From: Straminergon stramineum
Taxonomy: Eukaryota > Streptophyta > Bryopsida > Hypnales > Calliergonaceae
Direction of reading: 5' to 3'
Assembly: GCA_963920665.1 (NCBI GenBank)
Contig: OY987263.1
Span: 40,831,218-40,895,217, forward strand
Length of the DNA stretch: 64,000 bases
How positions within the stretch are numbered: the first letter of the stretch is position 1; each line of letters opens with the position of its first letter. Position numbers and translations under genes: made by a program. The notes under the pieces are model-generated. The model did not search any database, was not told the origin of the DNA, and worked only from the letters and a program-made list of their open reading frames with translations. Positions 13,392 to 26,343 of the stretch are shown piece after piece.

Positions 13392-14740
13392 ATGCCAGAA
13401 CATTTGAAGTGTGCCGCTGGATATTTCCACTAGCACTTGGGATAAGCTTATACAGAGGGAGTGGGAAGCCGGTGTTTCTTCACAAGCCAAGATGCAATTT
13501 TGTTTTGCATCTCGACCAGAAGCAATGCTATTTTATTCCCTGGAGATGATTCACTAAGCCATTAGTGGAGCTACTTGTAATTTCTCTTTAAGGTGAAGGC
13601 ATCCATTCCCAACTAGGCTCCCATACTCCCATACGCAACAAGCATGGTGCACCTATCTCCAATCAAGGTCAGAACAAATTTCCAATCAAAGCTTGGATTC
13701 ATTTGCGATTTCAACCCCTTCTTAAGGTTGGGATGAATAAGGTCATGACAAATCTCTCAAAGGAGTGAGCAAGAAAGTAGGAAGTATAGTAGTATGTTGT
13801 TATTGCAATCATCTTCTTCAAACAACCCTATAGGGAACTCTAAATAGACAGTAAGTGGTTGTTAAATGGACTACTAACAATGTGAGAGCATAATTATGAT
13901 TTGTTAGGTATTGATTCTTACTTTGCCGATGGATGGAATAAGAGCCAAAGAGGGTCCATTTCATAGCCAGGGTGTGTCCACATAATTTTTCTAAATGAGA
14001 ATTGATTGCCCCATTGCCTTCTTACAAATGTTAAAAAGAATTTAGGGTCCATTTGAATTTAGTAATGGTTCCATTTGGGAACTTTGTGTATTAGTTTTTG
14101 AATGCAATACTGTTTGTTTTTGGTCAATCCATATCTTCTTTCAAATTACATGTGTGTAGGTTTTGCAAGGCCTGTGATCAAGAATAGGTGCCTACAACAT
14201 AATTCTTTGGAAATTCATAAGTAATTCATAAAGTCTCCAAAAAATATGGAACCACTTGTGTTAGATTCCACATCTATTATTCATTAGGTGATAAATAAGG
14301 GGAAATATTTTGGGGCATTTGAAAACCATCAAAAAGGACCAACAACCCTTAAATGAATGGTTTAGGAGCACACTTCCTCAATGAGCAGGAAAGTAGTTCT
14401 TGAATGATTGGAATTGGACATTGGACATGGGTCAAGATCAACTTCTTCCTTTCAAAATTCATAGTAATTCCAATTTAAGCAATAAAATTGCCAAAGTTTT
14501 TTTGCAATCCCCATCATTTCTATCATTGCACCTCTAAAAAATATTTGCTTTGCCTTGCATTGCTCTAGATCATGTCCCAAATTGCTTCTTTGATCGGTTA
14601 CAGGTGCCTCCATTGTACAAGAACTATTTTGAATAAAAACATGGATTGGATCCCTTCTTACAAAATGGGTATAAGAAATTGCATAAATATTGGAGTTGGT
14701 CCTGTCTAGAGAAGGGAGGACAAGTTCTAGAACTTGTAAG
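13392..14740. other. Gene-free stretch, copy A
   Basis: Matches 46111-46507 and 48082-48993 in unit B, where the 1.57-kb TA-flanked element interrupts it. The intact target TA is at 13793-13794. No coding frame is conserved. Confidence 0.5.
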
Positions 14741-15154
14741 GCATACGACCCATTTCCAACCACTTAAGCAATTACGCATATATGGAGTGGGGAATTCTTA
14801 AGTGGGGAAATTTTCCCGTGTATAGAAATAGAATTGGGAAGGATTCCATATTTTTTCATAATTTTATTTCTCAAAACATAATTACTACAAATTTTTTAGC
14901 TTAAGATTATGTTCAACCCATATTCGACCCATATTGGTCATATAGATTTTTGTATTTCCAACCAAGGGCTAGCTGCAAAATCGACCAAGGACTTGTTGCA
15001 ATATTGACAGTCCTGTGGCCAATCATAATGTGCCACAACTACATTGGGAACTGTGCCACAATTAATCACCACTCTTGACTAACTAATCTGAAAGAAATGT
15101 AGTCTACTTGGCGAAAATGGGGGGGGTGATTGTGAAGGAGTCGCCTCCCTTATA
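14741..15154. mobile_element. Short dispersed repeat, present in A and absent from B
   Basis: About 414 bases separate sequences that adjoin each other in unit B (near 48995-49015). A diverged second copy lies at 28095-28463; the two share words such as tttctcaaaa, ccaaccaaggg, gccaatcata and gccaca...aatc near the same relative positions. GTAAG occurs at both edges (14736-14740 and 15155-15159) and might be a target duplication, although the flank does not match unit B perfectly. No protein is encoded. Confidence 0.65.
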
Positions 15155-15299
15155 GTAAGCAAAACCTAAAAGTGCTACTGTGATTGATGTGCCAATTTCA
15201 AGTGCGCCAATTTCAATGGCTGTGATAATTGGGTCGGTGGATATGATGTAACAATGTGTTAACAGTTGAAACATGAAAACACTCCATGATTTTTGTTAA

Positions 15300-15952
15300 C
15301 CCCTAAATGCCCAAGGCCTATTTTTCAGCTCCTTGGAATTCGTTTTAAATTGAACAAAAAGTTGACATTTTGATCAGTTCTATCAATTTTTGGGAATTGT
15401 TAGTAAGTGTACAAATTGAAACTAGACGTGTTAGAGATTATATGGGAAAAGAAAACACAACAATATCAATTATGGATTGAAAGATTAAAATTGTTTGACC
15501 ATGAGGGGTTTAAAAATGTGAAAGTGATTTCAAGTCTTTCAATCCTTTTTCTACACAATTCTCAAAAATAGGTCACCAAAAGAATATGAAGTGAAAGGGC
15601 ATAATATGCATAACCCCAATCAATTTACAACTTTTCAAAATCTACTCTACAATTTTTTTAAATGAATTTCTAATGTGATTTTCTCTCCAAGATCTAGTGT
15701 ATTTGAGCGGCTCATTTCCAAGAGCCCTCAACACTAAAAACACAAAATTTGCAATGGACACTATTGTCCAAAACCTTGAATAGAGAAATCATAATCATTT
15801 ATTTTCAAATTTTGATTTATGATGTTAAAAATAGACTTCAAAAAGATTTTTCCAAAAATATAAACTATCAAAAATAGTAACTTGGTTGGGTTTTATTTAA
15901 CTTCACAATATTCATGTCATCAAAAGCATTTGGTGCCTCAAGCATTTAGGGG
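15300..15952. mobile_element. TTAA-type MITE, 0.65-kb subfamily, unit A
   Basis: Perfect TTAA on both sides (15296-15299 and 15953-15956). The ends are CCCCTAAATGC at the left and GCATTTAGGGG at the right, an 11-base perfect inverted repeat. The interior is AT-rich and non-coding. The unit B orthologue is 49136-49787. Confidence 0.85.
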
Positions 15953-15956
15953 TTAA

Positions 15957-17874
15957 GCTCTAAATTTGAGAGTTCCAAAAGAATATGCATCTTTGTGTGG
16001 TAGTAGGGCTTGCTTTTTTGAATGTGTATTTGTTGAAGTGTCACAAGTGTATGCTGAATATATTGTTATATGATTTCTATGAATATGGTGTTTTTCATTG
16101 TCTACAATGTGAAACAAGAATTTATAAAATTTAGGAGTCCATTTTCATTGAAAGATAATTATCCCAAAAGTAGGTGTGTTTTTTCCAAGTTTGACTATCT
16201 ACTCAAAAAGACCAACCACTCAAAAACACTAGTCACCTCCTCAAAATAAATCTTGGAAAAAATAAATTATTTGGGTCAACATCAAATTTACAGATATGGT
16301 TATGGTCTAGTATGGATTTGGGTATACATCCAATATCCTTTGTTTTGGGGGTTCAAGATATGAGAGTTGAAGTTAGAAGGTTTGAAATAAGATAAAATGG
16401 GGGAAGGGTCTAGGATCTCAAGCTCTCTTGAGTGAGTATCCACTCACTATCCAGTCAATAAGACCAACCATAACATTTAGTATACTAGCATGAATTACCA
16501 ATACTTCATTTCCATTGGTACTTCTATCTAAACAAGATGAAAATAAATAAAATAAAAATTTGGAGTGCTTAATAGAAAGTGGAATCTAAATTGGGAGATT
16601 TGGGGGAATTATTTAGAAAGAGAAATATAGATCTAGAGATTTTGGGGCAAAGTAAAGTATGGCTTGAAGAGATTCAAGACTTAAAATCCTCATTTTTGTA
16701 ACTTTTTCTTTTTGTCCTATCCCCATATGAACTAATTTAGAACCTTGTACAAAAAATTTGAAGCATCAAGTGATGACTCCAATCACATATCTAAAGCCAT
16801 GCAAATAAAGTACAAAGCATCAAAGTGACCATGCCAATCAACTCTTCAAAAATAGACAAAATTGGTTTTCTCAATATATTTGAATGTACTCCATCTATAT
16901 TATGTAACTCCTATAGGAAGTTCTTGAAATCATTCCTAGTCCACAAAGTAAGTGTGGGGACTTTTAGAGGTTAAAGTAATGAGTAATCTATACAGGTATT
17001 TTATCTTATGATTTTTTGTTCATTCTTATATGATGATTAACTCCAACCTTGAATGGTTGTCTATTTATTTCTCCAATCTAAATGCTATTAAATAGTTGAA
17101 AAGTTAAGGTGTTTTCTTTGTATCTTTAAAGCAAACCACTTATTTCTATTTCAAATGCTATTGTGCTATATCAATCCTCCAATATAACAATCTCATGTCA
17201 TAGATTCTTCAAATATTCCTTCATGGCGTTGGTACTAAGCAAAGGTTAGACTTATGGATTTGCCATCATTTTGAGAGAAGTCTCTACCTTGGAGAAATTC
17301 ACCATCTATATGGAATACTTTAGTGATAAATTTCGCAAAACAAGGAGGAGAACATACTCTTTTTCATCATCAATTTTGTGTAATGAAATTTGCAAATTTC
17401 TTTTGTTCTAATGATATTTGCATTGACGATAGCAAATTTGTTATTAGTGTTGTAACATGTATTAATTTCTTATGGACAAGGGGGCAGTCCAAATTTCTTG
17501 AATTGTGAAGATGCATTATAAAATGCAACTTAGAATCATAATTTAATGATAACTCTCAAACAAGAGTTGTAAAATAATTATAATCCATAGATCATATCCA
17601 TATGGTTAGATTAGGTAGTATCCAAACCAATATTTTCAATGGAGTTTGAGGCCCCAAATTGAAAATTCCTTCTAAAATCAATCATACCTTGAATATTTGT
17701 GATTTTCACAATGTTTTTTTCCTTTAAGTTCAAAATATTAAGTACTAATCATGCCATTTTCAAAGGGTCATTTTTTGAACTAAAAACGTAATATTTTTAG
17801 GTCAAGCCTATCGATATCCTTTGAATATTAGAATATTTGCAAGCAAAGTTTTAAAAATTTGTACTATACTAATG
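15957..17874. other. Gene-free AT-rich stretch, copy A
   Basis: Matches 49792-52991 in unit B apart from the 1.26-kb LTR-like insert. No gene is seen. The part 17485-17874 has a third copy at 27143-27957, split by extra sequence. Confidence 0.5.
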
Positions 17875-17878
17875 TTAA

Positions 17879-18459
17879 CCCCTAAAGTCTAAAGAATCAC
17901 CATGAAGGACTCTTGATGGTTTGGGCAAGTATTTATGATCTCATTTTTTGGAAAGCTTTTTTGAATCTTTCTTTCAAGATAGGAAAATTCATTAACTTTT
18001 GAGGGAATATAATTTTATTCCAATGAGTGCCCGAAAGCAAAAGTAATTCTACAATAAGCCCAATACAAGCAAGGGTAGGCCCCCCTAAAAGCATTGAGAT
18101 AATTCTTTACTAATTTTTATTTCTTATAGATTATACTTTTTTGTATGTGGGAAGATTTGATGCTCTCCATTAGGATGAGTGAGGTGAAAGTTATGAAGCT
18201 TCTTGTTCTGAAGGTAATCCTAGTAAATTCTTGAAAAAATAATGTATTGGATTTGTTTATGAGGTCAATTTTAACAATTAAAAAAAATGTACATGCTTTA
18301 GTTTGCTCTCTAGAAAGATCTCACCTATAAAAGTAATGCAAGATCCTTTGGTTAGGTATTTAAAAAAAATAGAATGCTTAAAGTTTTTGATGTTTGCATT
18401 GTCAAAGACAATTTTGATTGTTTTTTGACAAAAAAAATATGACCTTAGGACTTTAGAGG
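17879..18459. mobile_element. TTAA-type MITE, 0.58-kb subfamily, unit A
   Basis: The left edge is TTAA (17875-17878) followed by CCCCTAAAGTC. The right end is GACTTTAGAGG followed by CTAA, which is TTAA in unit B at 53527-53530. The orthologue is 52996-53526. A third copy of the flanking DNA (27143-27957 and 29074-29206) lacks this element but keeps TTAA at both break points. Confidence 0.75.
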
Positions 18460-18489
18460 CTAAAGAACTAATACAAGAATCTTTTTTAA

Positions 18490-20252
18490 CCCCTAAAGGA
18501 CCGAATGACCGTTGAACGTACACAGGTAATCTTGGGTAGGTTTGTATGAAGTCATTTTGTAACGGATGTTCTCAAAATTTTGACACAAGGTGTGAACATG
18601 TATACTCTAATTGAGATTGTAATTTTTTTTCTGATCGGGTGCCTAGATCAAAAGTTATGTTGCCCTAAACTTTTTTGGCAGCTCGGACAGCATGTGCAAA
18701 ACAACTCTTCTGCTTCTGAAATTTGACAAGTATGTTACTGACATGATAGAAAGGTATGTTCACACTTGGCGTTATGAAAGAATGTCTCTTAAGAAATAAG
18801 AGAACTGTAAAATACTTGGTAGGGCCCTTCTTGTTGAGTCGGCTTGGGGGATAATACTCCCATACTGTACGAGCATAGATTAGCTTCTAGGTGTTCATAC
18901 CTGAGGTCCTGAGCGGACTATTACTTTATGCCCCTCCCCCTCTTTTGCCTCAGTTTCAGTAGAAATCTGTTGATTCTTGTTCTAAGAAGCTGCACTATGG
19001 AGTTTGTGAACAAATTTGGTCTTGCACTAAATGAACTAGGTGTTGCATAGAAGCTCTTTCACAATTTTCATTTAGTGTCTTCAATTGTAGTTTGGTTGAT
19101 TCTATCTAGGTTAGGGAGAGCTCACGGAGACTATAGAGGTTTGTTTTCAACAAAGTTGTAGGGCTTCTTTCACGTTGCCATGCATTGAATATCTTCGACC
19201 AAAGACTAAATTTTGAAACCAAGTATTTGGCAAGAACTCCCATATGTGGTAATGGCAACAAGGAAAATACTCGAAGCTGGTGAAATACTATAGACTTCCA
19301 AAATCCATTCTGTCTCTGAAAATCCATAGATCCTTCCTAAAAACTTCACAACCCAATACATCAGTCCGTCGAACCGAAGCTTCAAAAAATTTGACAAGAA
19401 AAGACGATATGATTCAATGCAGGTTGCGATCACAACTCCATCTATGAGCCAGGTGAGGTACGGTGCATCTCCTTTCTTTTCGTTAAATTGGATATTGCAT
19501 AGACTGTTGCACTCTCAGTAAAGCATACCCAACAAAGATTCAACATTGAAAATTGAGTATTCATTGATTTGGCAACAATCGATCTGTGATCACTCTTGAA
19601 CAATATGTTGTCACTGCAACGGATCAAGGTGGTCTATAGGAGCAGGTTTTCCACCACTTTTGGAAACCGCTCTTTCGTAATGAGGCACTGTGACTCCCAT
19701 TAGCGAAGACGGCCCACAATTTTCTGAAATCTAGATTTTTTGAAGATTAAAAGTTATTTCTTAGGAGCCAGTGTTTAAAATAGTATTCGTGAACACTTGC
19801 CATAGGAGCACTCTTAAATGAGCTCCACATCACCACCCATGTAGGATCGGTGGTTACGAAACCCCGCAGGTGTGAATGCCCTTGCAATTAACAGCTTGTT
19901 CCTATCCTAACACCGGTTGCCTAACGCTAGGTGAGAATGGACCATAAGATGCAAATATCAAAAAAAATAACCACGTGTAGTGTAAAAATCTCACTCTAGG
20001 AGGAGTTATAGGTTGCTGGCCCTATTGGGTAGGGTAGAGAAAAAAAATTCTCCTAACTTCAAATGTTATAATCTTTCAATCTGTATAGTCAAAGTTTCTG
20101 AAATTTTTTCCACACATTCCCATCGTAGTCTAGTACAAATTTGTACAATTATATTTTGAAAAAAACCCTTTTTTTTCATTTTTTTCTCCCTGCCCGAAAA
20201 AGTTGTAGTTTTTCACAATTTGTGTCTAAAATTTGCCTTGGTCCTTTACGAG
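18490..20252. mobile_element. 1.76-kb TTAA-flanked element, private to unit A
   Basis: The left end is TTAA-CCCCTAAAGGACC (18486-18502). The right end is GGTCCTTTACGAG-TTAA (to 20256). The inverted repeat is CYCSTAAAGGACC. In unit B the flanks are joined (around 53551-53557), so it inserted after the duplication or was lost from B. It is longer than the other members and shares interior words with the second subfamily. Several small frames exist but none resembles a transposase, so it looks non-autonomous. Confidence 0.8.
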
Positions 20253-20256
20253 TTAA

Positions 20257-20351
20257 AATAGATGGATGTAAAGCCGGATTTTTGTGTACTCGGAATGTGA
20301 CTGAATTCATTTGTTGTTCAAAACTTGACCATCTAGTCTTTAAAGGGTTAA
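20257..20351. repeat. Right end of a further TTAA-type element (unit A)
   Basis: This segment ends in GTCTTTAAAGGG-TTAA at 20351. It continues the sequence begun at 18460 (aagaactaatacaagaatc), which is split by the 18490-20252 insert. Unit B has the unsplit version at 53527-53655. A third, independent copy lies at 29074-29206 with TTAA at both edges. Confidence 0.6.
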
Positions 20352-22911
20352 TAGTTGCATGTGATTATCATTTGTATCAAATGATGCTTCTTTGTTATGA
20401 CTTATTACACCTACTGGCAAGGTCATTTGTACTACTATTTATAATATCTATCATAAACATTGTTAAATCAAGGTATCTCTTTGTGACTAATCTATTTAAG
20501 ATCCATCATCACATGCATACCTTCCAACCATTGATGTAAGAAAATTAATCAAAAGAACAATTCTTATTGAAAACCTTATTCAATTTATATATTTGTTAAG
20601 TAGAGTATAATTATTACATCAAACATCCATACATTGCATGTTTAACCATTAATTGTCCAAGGTCTATTTTGAGCTTCGTGAAGCTTTCTCTAAACCAAAG
20701 AAAATGCCAAAGTTTTCATAAAATTGATCATCTTCTTTCGATTTGGGGCCACACAATCTTCAACAAGCCCCATTGTGGGGTCACATAGGGAAAGAAAATG
20801 CAATAATATCATATCTAGATTACAAGATTATAATGTTTGTTCATGAGGGGTGAAAATTTTTGATAGTGATTTAATGCTTTTCAACCCTTGTCATTTAACA
20901 TGTCAAATCTTGAGCTTGGAAGTAATATTTGAGCTTGACTATGAGCTTTGCCTACGAGCTTGTGAGGTTGGTCTTCATGGGGAAAGAGGAGGTGGACTTG
21001 GATGGGAAAATCCATTAAAATGACGGTATTCCATACACCATTTTCCCATTCATTTCTAGGACAGGTATAGATTTCATACCGCATGGTCTAAACATGAAAG
21101 TGCCAAGTTCATGGAAGACTGCCGTTTTAATGAAATACAGGTTTTGGGTTTTATGGTTTTACTTGCTCATATTAGAAGGTGGCCCCAGTTGAGCGCAGAT
21201 CCTTTCAAGAATGTGATGCACATGGATATATATGGCAGTGCCTACAATTTCCATGCTTCATATCTTCGGGAGCAGAAACGACACTGTCAGTGTTAGGCTT
21301 CAAAAGTAAAGTTCTGCCATGACTGGCTTGTGCATCATTTGCAGGGCTGTTGATTCTGAAAATGAAGCTGTTGGAAAATGTGCGGAGGTCCAAATCGTTG
21401 TATCGGGGGCTCAAGGGCTGCCAAAACGGATTCACTTGCATAAGAATTGCAAGACCAAGGTGTCTTCCCAGTGACAAATATGGAATCGTCTGCACAGTCG
21501 GACATGGCTGCAGCTTCCTTCCAATAGTCGGTGAGAACGGAGGGCACATGCATGGAGGGGCTCCCAGCTCTGCGTGTTGATCATGATGGATAGGTAGCCC
21601 CCTCCACAGCCTAATCAATCTTTATGCCACCCTTGGGAATAACTGAATCCTTGTTCTTGCATGCACACTCAACATCAGAGCAACAACAAAAAAAAGGTTT
21701 CAGAAATCTTGCAAAATTCAAATTACACGAGCCTACCCGAAATCCATTTTGTCTCCCATGGGAACATAGAAACTTTAGGGGTTAAAATAGTTCTATTTCT
21801 ATTGTTCTCTTTACAAATCTATGTCAACAAATTTTACTTTAAATTTGTCAATCTTGAAGGATAAGATTAACTGTAGAGGGGATTTCATTTTGAGTTCTAA
21901 GCTATAATATTGAAACCTATGTGAGCAAATATATTAGATATTTCAAAAATCTACAACAAGCTTCAATTTACAAGTCAATACCAAATTATTTCTCATAATG
22001 GTTACATGGTGATTGCAAGGAAGACTTCACGTTTTTGAATCAAAAACGCAATTTCTAGCCATAGGACTGACAATACTTTGCACAACTATCAATACTATGT
22101 GTTAGCGGTGCGTTGGCAAATTTGTACCATCGATTCAGTACTAGATAGTACTATAGATTACTATAGGATACTATAGAAGCCATTGGAAGAAGGAAATAGA
22201 AAAATAGGAGTTTGTAGACCTTTTCATTTTTAGTAATTCAAAAAAATTCATAAATTTTCCGTAAAAAAAGTTGTTTTGTTAGAGATGATTGTGTTGGCAT
22301 TGCACCAAAAAATTAATGTAGGAGATTTTTTCCCTCTTTGTAGCCTTTGTGCAAAGGGAGGTCACTTTGATCCCATATGTGCAACCAACATGTTTCTATT
22401 TTCATAAAAACTCATCGTCAATCCTTGTAGTGTTAGTAGACTTTCAACACATCCAATTTTTGGCTTTGAATTTGCATTTTTGGGTCAAAAATAGGGCTAT
22501 AAACCTCCAAAATGGCCAAAAGAGACATCCAATCAGGGGAGTTTAAAAATTGTAAATTAATTTGAAAAATTTGAAAAAAAAACTCAATGTCTACAACTAT
22601 CACATGTACCTTCATTCCAAATTTCACACCAAACGGACAAACAATGCAAAAGTTATGAGCAAAAAAACACCCGTCCCAAGGCAAGAAGACAAAAAATAAG
22701 ACAAATGTTTCTTGCAATCACCCTACAATACAATGCAAAATGAATTCAAATGAAGAAATGAGTGAGGGTGTTTAACCCTAAAATGCTTGCAAAGCTCCAA
22801 ATGGGTAATGAATGACCTCTAGAAAAATGATAGAAACAAAGAATACACTAATTTGTCAAAGCCATCAACCTACCTTGGAAATTGGACCATCTATGTTTGT
22901 AAGAAAAAGTC
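20352..22911. other. Gene-free stretch, copy A, with a TTAA-type right end
   Basis: Homologous to 53656-61095 of unit B apart from that unit's inserts. It carries a good right terminus, GAAACTTTAGGGG-TTAA, at 21773-21785. A matching left end was not found; the TTAA at 20642 is followed by CCATTAATTG. The middle part (about 21090-21660) is less AT-rich but its frames are not kept in unit B. At 22772 a lone TTAA-CCCTAAAATGC left end occurs. Confidence 0.45.
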
Positions 22912-23841
22912 TTAACCCCAAAAGGGTGTTTATTATGTTTTCACCAAAAACGCTCCAAAACTATCTTTTCTAGTACAAGTACCAAATTTTGGAAAACACA
23001 CATTTTAGACACATGTCACTATAGGATCTTGTGGTACACTAGTTTGAGAAGATGTGGAAAAAATTTAAGAAATTTCCACCATATAGATTGCAAGATTTTA
23101 GCATTTCAATTGACAAAAATCCTTTTCTTGGCCATGCGAAAAACTAGGTAGTTGCACTTCACAAGGTCACATTTTTGTGAAAAAATGTCCAAAATGGTGG
23201 TGCTTCTTTGGATTCCTTCTTGAAGGCAAGTTGGCTACATGCTTGAAAGTTTTTAGGTCCTTTTGAACTATACAACACATAGGAAGAAAATAGTAATTAG
23301 ATGGAAGTAGAGAATAAATCAAAATACCAAATTGTTAAGAATTTAGTTATGGAATTGAAAAATGCCAATCCTAATAGTTGTAATGTTGTAATAAAGAATT
23401 GAAATCCTCTCATTTTCTTTTTTTCCCAAAATATTGAAAATGGGGTTGAATAAAGGACTTCAAAGCTTATTTTAGAGTAGGGAATCCATGACCGCTTGCA
23501 AACAAAAATTCCTCATAAATTTATCTCGTTAATCAAAATCGAATGATTAAAATTTTTTCACGTATAAATAAATCAAGAAAACCAATTTCCAATTTTTATT
23601 TCTTAAAAAAGTGATTTTTTAAGAAGTTGTTGGGCTACTCAAAGATCAATGAAAATAGCATATTGTGCAATAACTTTTTAACCATGTAGGCAAAAGTTAT
23701 GAAATTGTTGTGCCTTAAAGCTACTCTTTGGACACATGTTGTGTGAAAATTTCAAATAGAAAAATAAAAATTTCCTTTGTAGTTTGTTGTCCAAAATTAC
23801 CATGTTGCCAAAAAAATATTGTTTGGTCCTTTAGGGGTTAG
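22912..23841. mobile_element. TTAA-type MITE, long subfamily, unit A member 2
   Basis: Left edge TTAA-CCCCAAAAGG (22912-22925). Right end GGTCCTTTAGGGG followed by TTAG at 23838-23841. The interior matches the other long-subfamily copies. The orthologue is 61096-62010. Non-coding. Confidence 0.8.
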
Positions 23842-25411
23842 TACGAGGTGTTGGGTATTCTCTACCTATGAAACTTTTTTACTTTCTTACATGAGAAATG
23901 GCAAATCCATAGAGCACCATGGAGTGTCCTTTAGCAATTTGTGGTCATTTATCTTTATCTAAATTTTAGTCATAATATTGATAATTTTTGAATTTGAGAC
24001 TAACAAATAGAATGAAGCTTATTAAGTTTAGTTTCTATTCTAATTTGAAAATTGAAAAAATCCTGTAAATCAAATTTTTATTGCAAATGAAACTTTGGGC
24101 CTGTATCTAGCTATGGAGTGATGATTTTCTAATTAAGTGTAATTTCTTATTAATCTGATTTTTTTCCCTTCCTTCTAAAACATTCTTGGTAATTTCAAAT
24201 TTTCAAAGGTAAATCTAGAATTTTATATTTTATGTCTTATAGAAGGAATGTGATTACATTTGGGAAAAATAAATACAAAAACACTTATTCATGTTTAGTT
24301 GCAAAATAGAAACTTGGAAAGAGAATGATTTTGAAATTTGAAGACAAAAGTCATTGCTACCAGTGTTTTGAAGGTCAACCTTGAAAAGATGAGTCCATAA
24401 CTTACCATGGATTCCAACCTCTCTATCCTTCACTTCGTTTGCTTCCATTTTACAACTATTTACAAATGAAATTTTTCTTTTTTCTTTTTTTGAAAGGTGG
24501 AATCACATGTCTTTTGAGAGTTATAAAGATTTCGATTTTTTTGGTAAAAATTTGAAGTCATTGTTAGTTTTTTGAGGAAAAAGTGAAGACAACTCAAATC
24601 AAATACAAAATATGTTCAAAAAATTTGAAATTTTTACCATAGGTAGATATTATGTATGGAGTAGCATAGAACATTATGGTAGAAATTGAAGTTATTGATA
24701 GAGTTTATAGGCCCAAAGTTCAAATTACAATGAAATATTGAATTTTGAGAATTCAAAATTTTCAATTGGAGTAGAAACTACACTCAATAAACTTTGTTTC
24801 CTAATTGAATTTCAGTTTAGAAAATATCATTTTTATAGCTAAAACTCACATCACTAAGAATATAGAGCTAGAAGTACCAAAAATGCAGTACAAAGATGAT
24901 CCATGGATTTTTTTATCTTCTTTTCTTCAAAAATCAATAATACAATAGTGAGGGAATGATTAATACTATTCACGTACCACTATATCTTGCTAGCAACTTC
25001 AGTAGAAAATAATTATAATAATTCTTGCCTAAGTTTTTAAGAAATTATCCCCTTATCTTGGCCAATATTTGGAAATTACAATTGGTTGAAGAGGAATTAC
25101 AACATCCTTCTCTAGGAACATTTGTTGGCCATTTATACAATAGAACCTCTCTAATTCAATAAAGTTTTGTTAGACCACATTGATTGTTGGTCCCAACTTA
25201 GCAATATGAACTACATACGAAGTTCATGTCCCTCCCTAATGCAATAACTTCTCTTATCTAATGTGTCAGACCAGACCTAATCTTATTGCTTTAGAGACGT
25301 TCTATTGTAGCAAGACTATCTCAATTCACTTTTGAAGGGTGACAAAATAGCATTAATTGGATTTTAGTCATATCTAACCTTATTTTTGGACTATAATTAA
25401 ATATTAGGCAC
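23842..25411. other. Gene-free AT-rich stretch, copy A
   Basis: Conserved with 62011-63577. No open frame of note and no transposon ends are recognised. Confidence 0.5.
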
Positions 25412-25415
25412 TTAA

Positions 25416-26339
25416 CCTCTAAAGTCCTATGACTATGTTTTCACTGAAAATGCTTCAAAACTGCTATTTTTAGTACAAATGCCAAATTTTTGAAAAAAAG
25501 ATTTTTTTGACACATTTAACTGTAGGATCCTGTAGTATACTGACTTGAGAGCATGTGGTAAAAATTTCAAAAATTTCCACTACATGGATTGCAAAATATA
25601 TGCATTTAAATTCACTGAAATCATTTTTTGGGCCCTGCAAAAAACAAGGTAGCTGCACTTCACAAGCTCACTTTTATATGAAAAAATGTCCAAAATGGTG
25701 GTGCTTCTTTGGATTCTTTTTCCTAGACAAGTTGTCCACATGCTTGAAAAATTTCAGATTATTTGGAGTGTACAACATATAGGAAAAAATTAGTAAGTAG
25801 GTAGTAGTAGAGAATGATTCAAAATACTAAATTGTTAAGAATTGAATTATGGAATTGAAAAATGGCAATCCCAATGGTTGCAATGTTATAATAAACAATC
25901 TACATCATATGATTTTATTTTTTTCCAAAAATATTGAAAATTGAGTAATATAAAGGACTTTGAAGTTTATTTTAGAGTTGAGAATCCATAATTGCCCGTA
26001 AGCAAAAAATCCTCATAACTTTTGACTCCTTGATCAAAATGGAATGATTCAAAGCTTTCCAAGTATATATAACTCTAGAAAACCGATTTCAAATTTTAGT
26101 TTTTGAAAAAAGTGATTTTAAAAAATCTGCCCGGACTGCCCAGTTATGAAAAAAAGCAACATATTAGGCCATAACTTTTGACTCGTATTTCCAAATGTCA
26201 TGAGATTTAGTGCATTTGAAAGATATTCCTCGTCCCCACCTTCTCTTAAAATTTGGGTCAAAAATATGGAAATCTCCAACCACATGTACCTGCCCAAAAT
26301 TGCTATGCAACCAAAAAATGCAAGTTGGTCCTTTAGGGG
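25416..26339. mobile_element. TTAA-type MITE with a filled/empty site pair (private to unit A)
   Basis: This is the clearest case of the family. The element of 924 bases starts CCTCTAAAGTCC and ends GGTCCTTTAGGGG, with TTAA on both sides (25412-25415 and 26340-26343). Unit B has the uninterrupted site ggcacTTAAgtccctc with a single TTAA at 63578-63581, so the four bases were duplicated on insertion or were restored by precise excision. The interior matches the long subfamily. Non-coding. TTAA duplication and ends starting CCY are the features of the piggyBac superfamily. Confidence 0.92.
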
Positions 26340-26343
26340 TTAA

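Noticed and set aside
14736..15159. GTAAG as a proven target duplication of the 414-base repeat
   Set aside because: The unit B site has GTAAG but the bases before it do not match the left flank in unit A, so the duplication is only suggestive.
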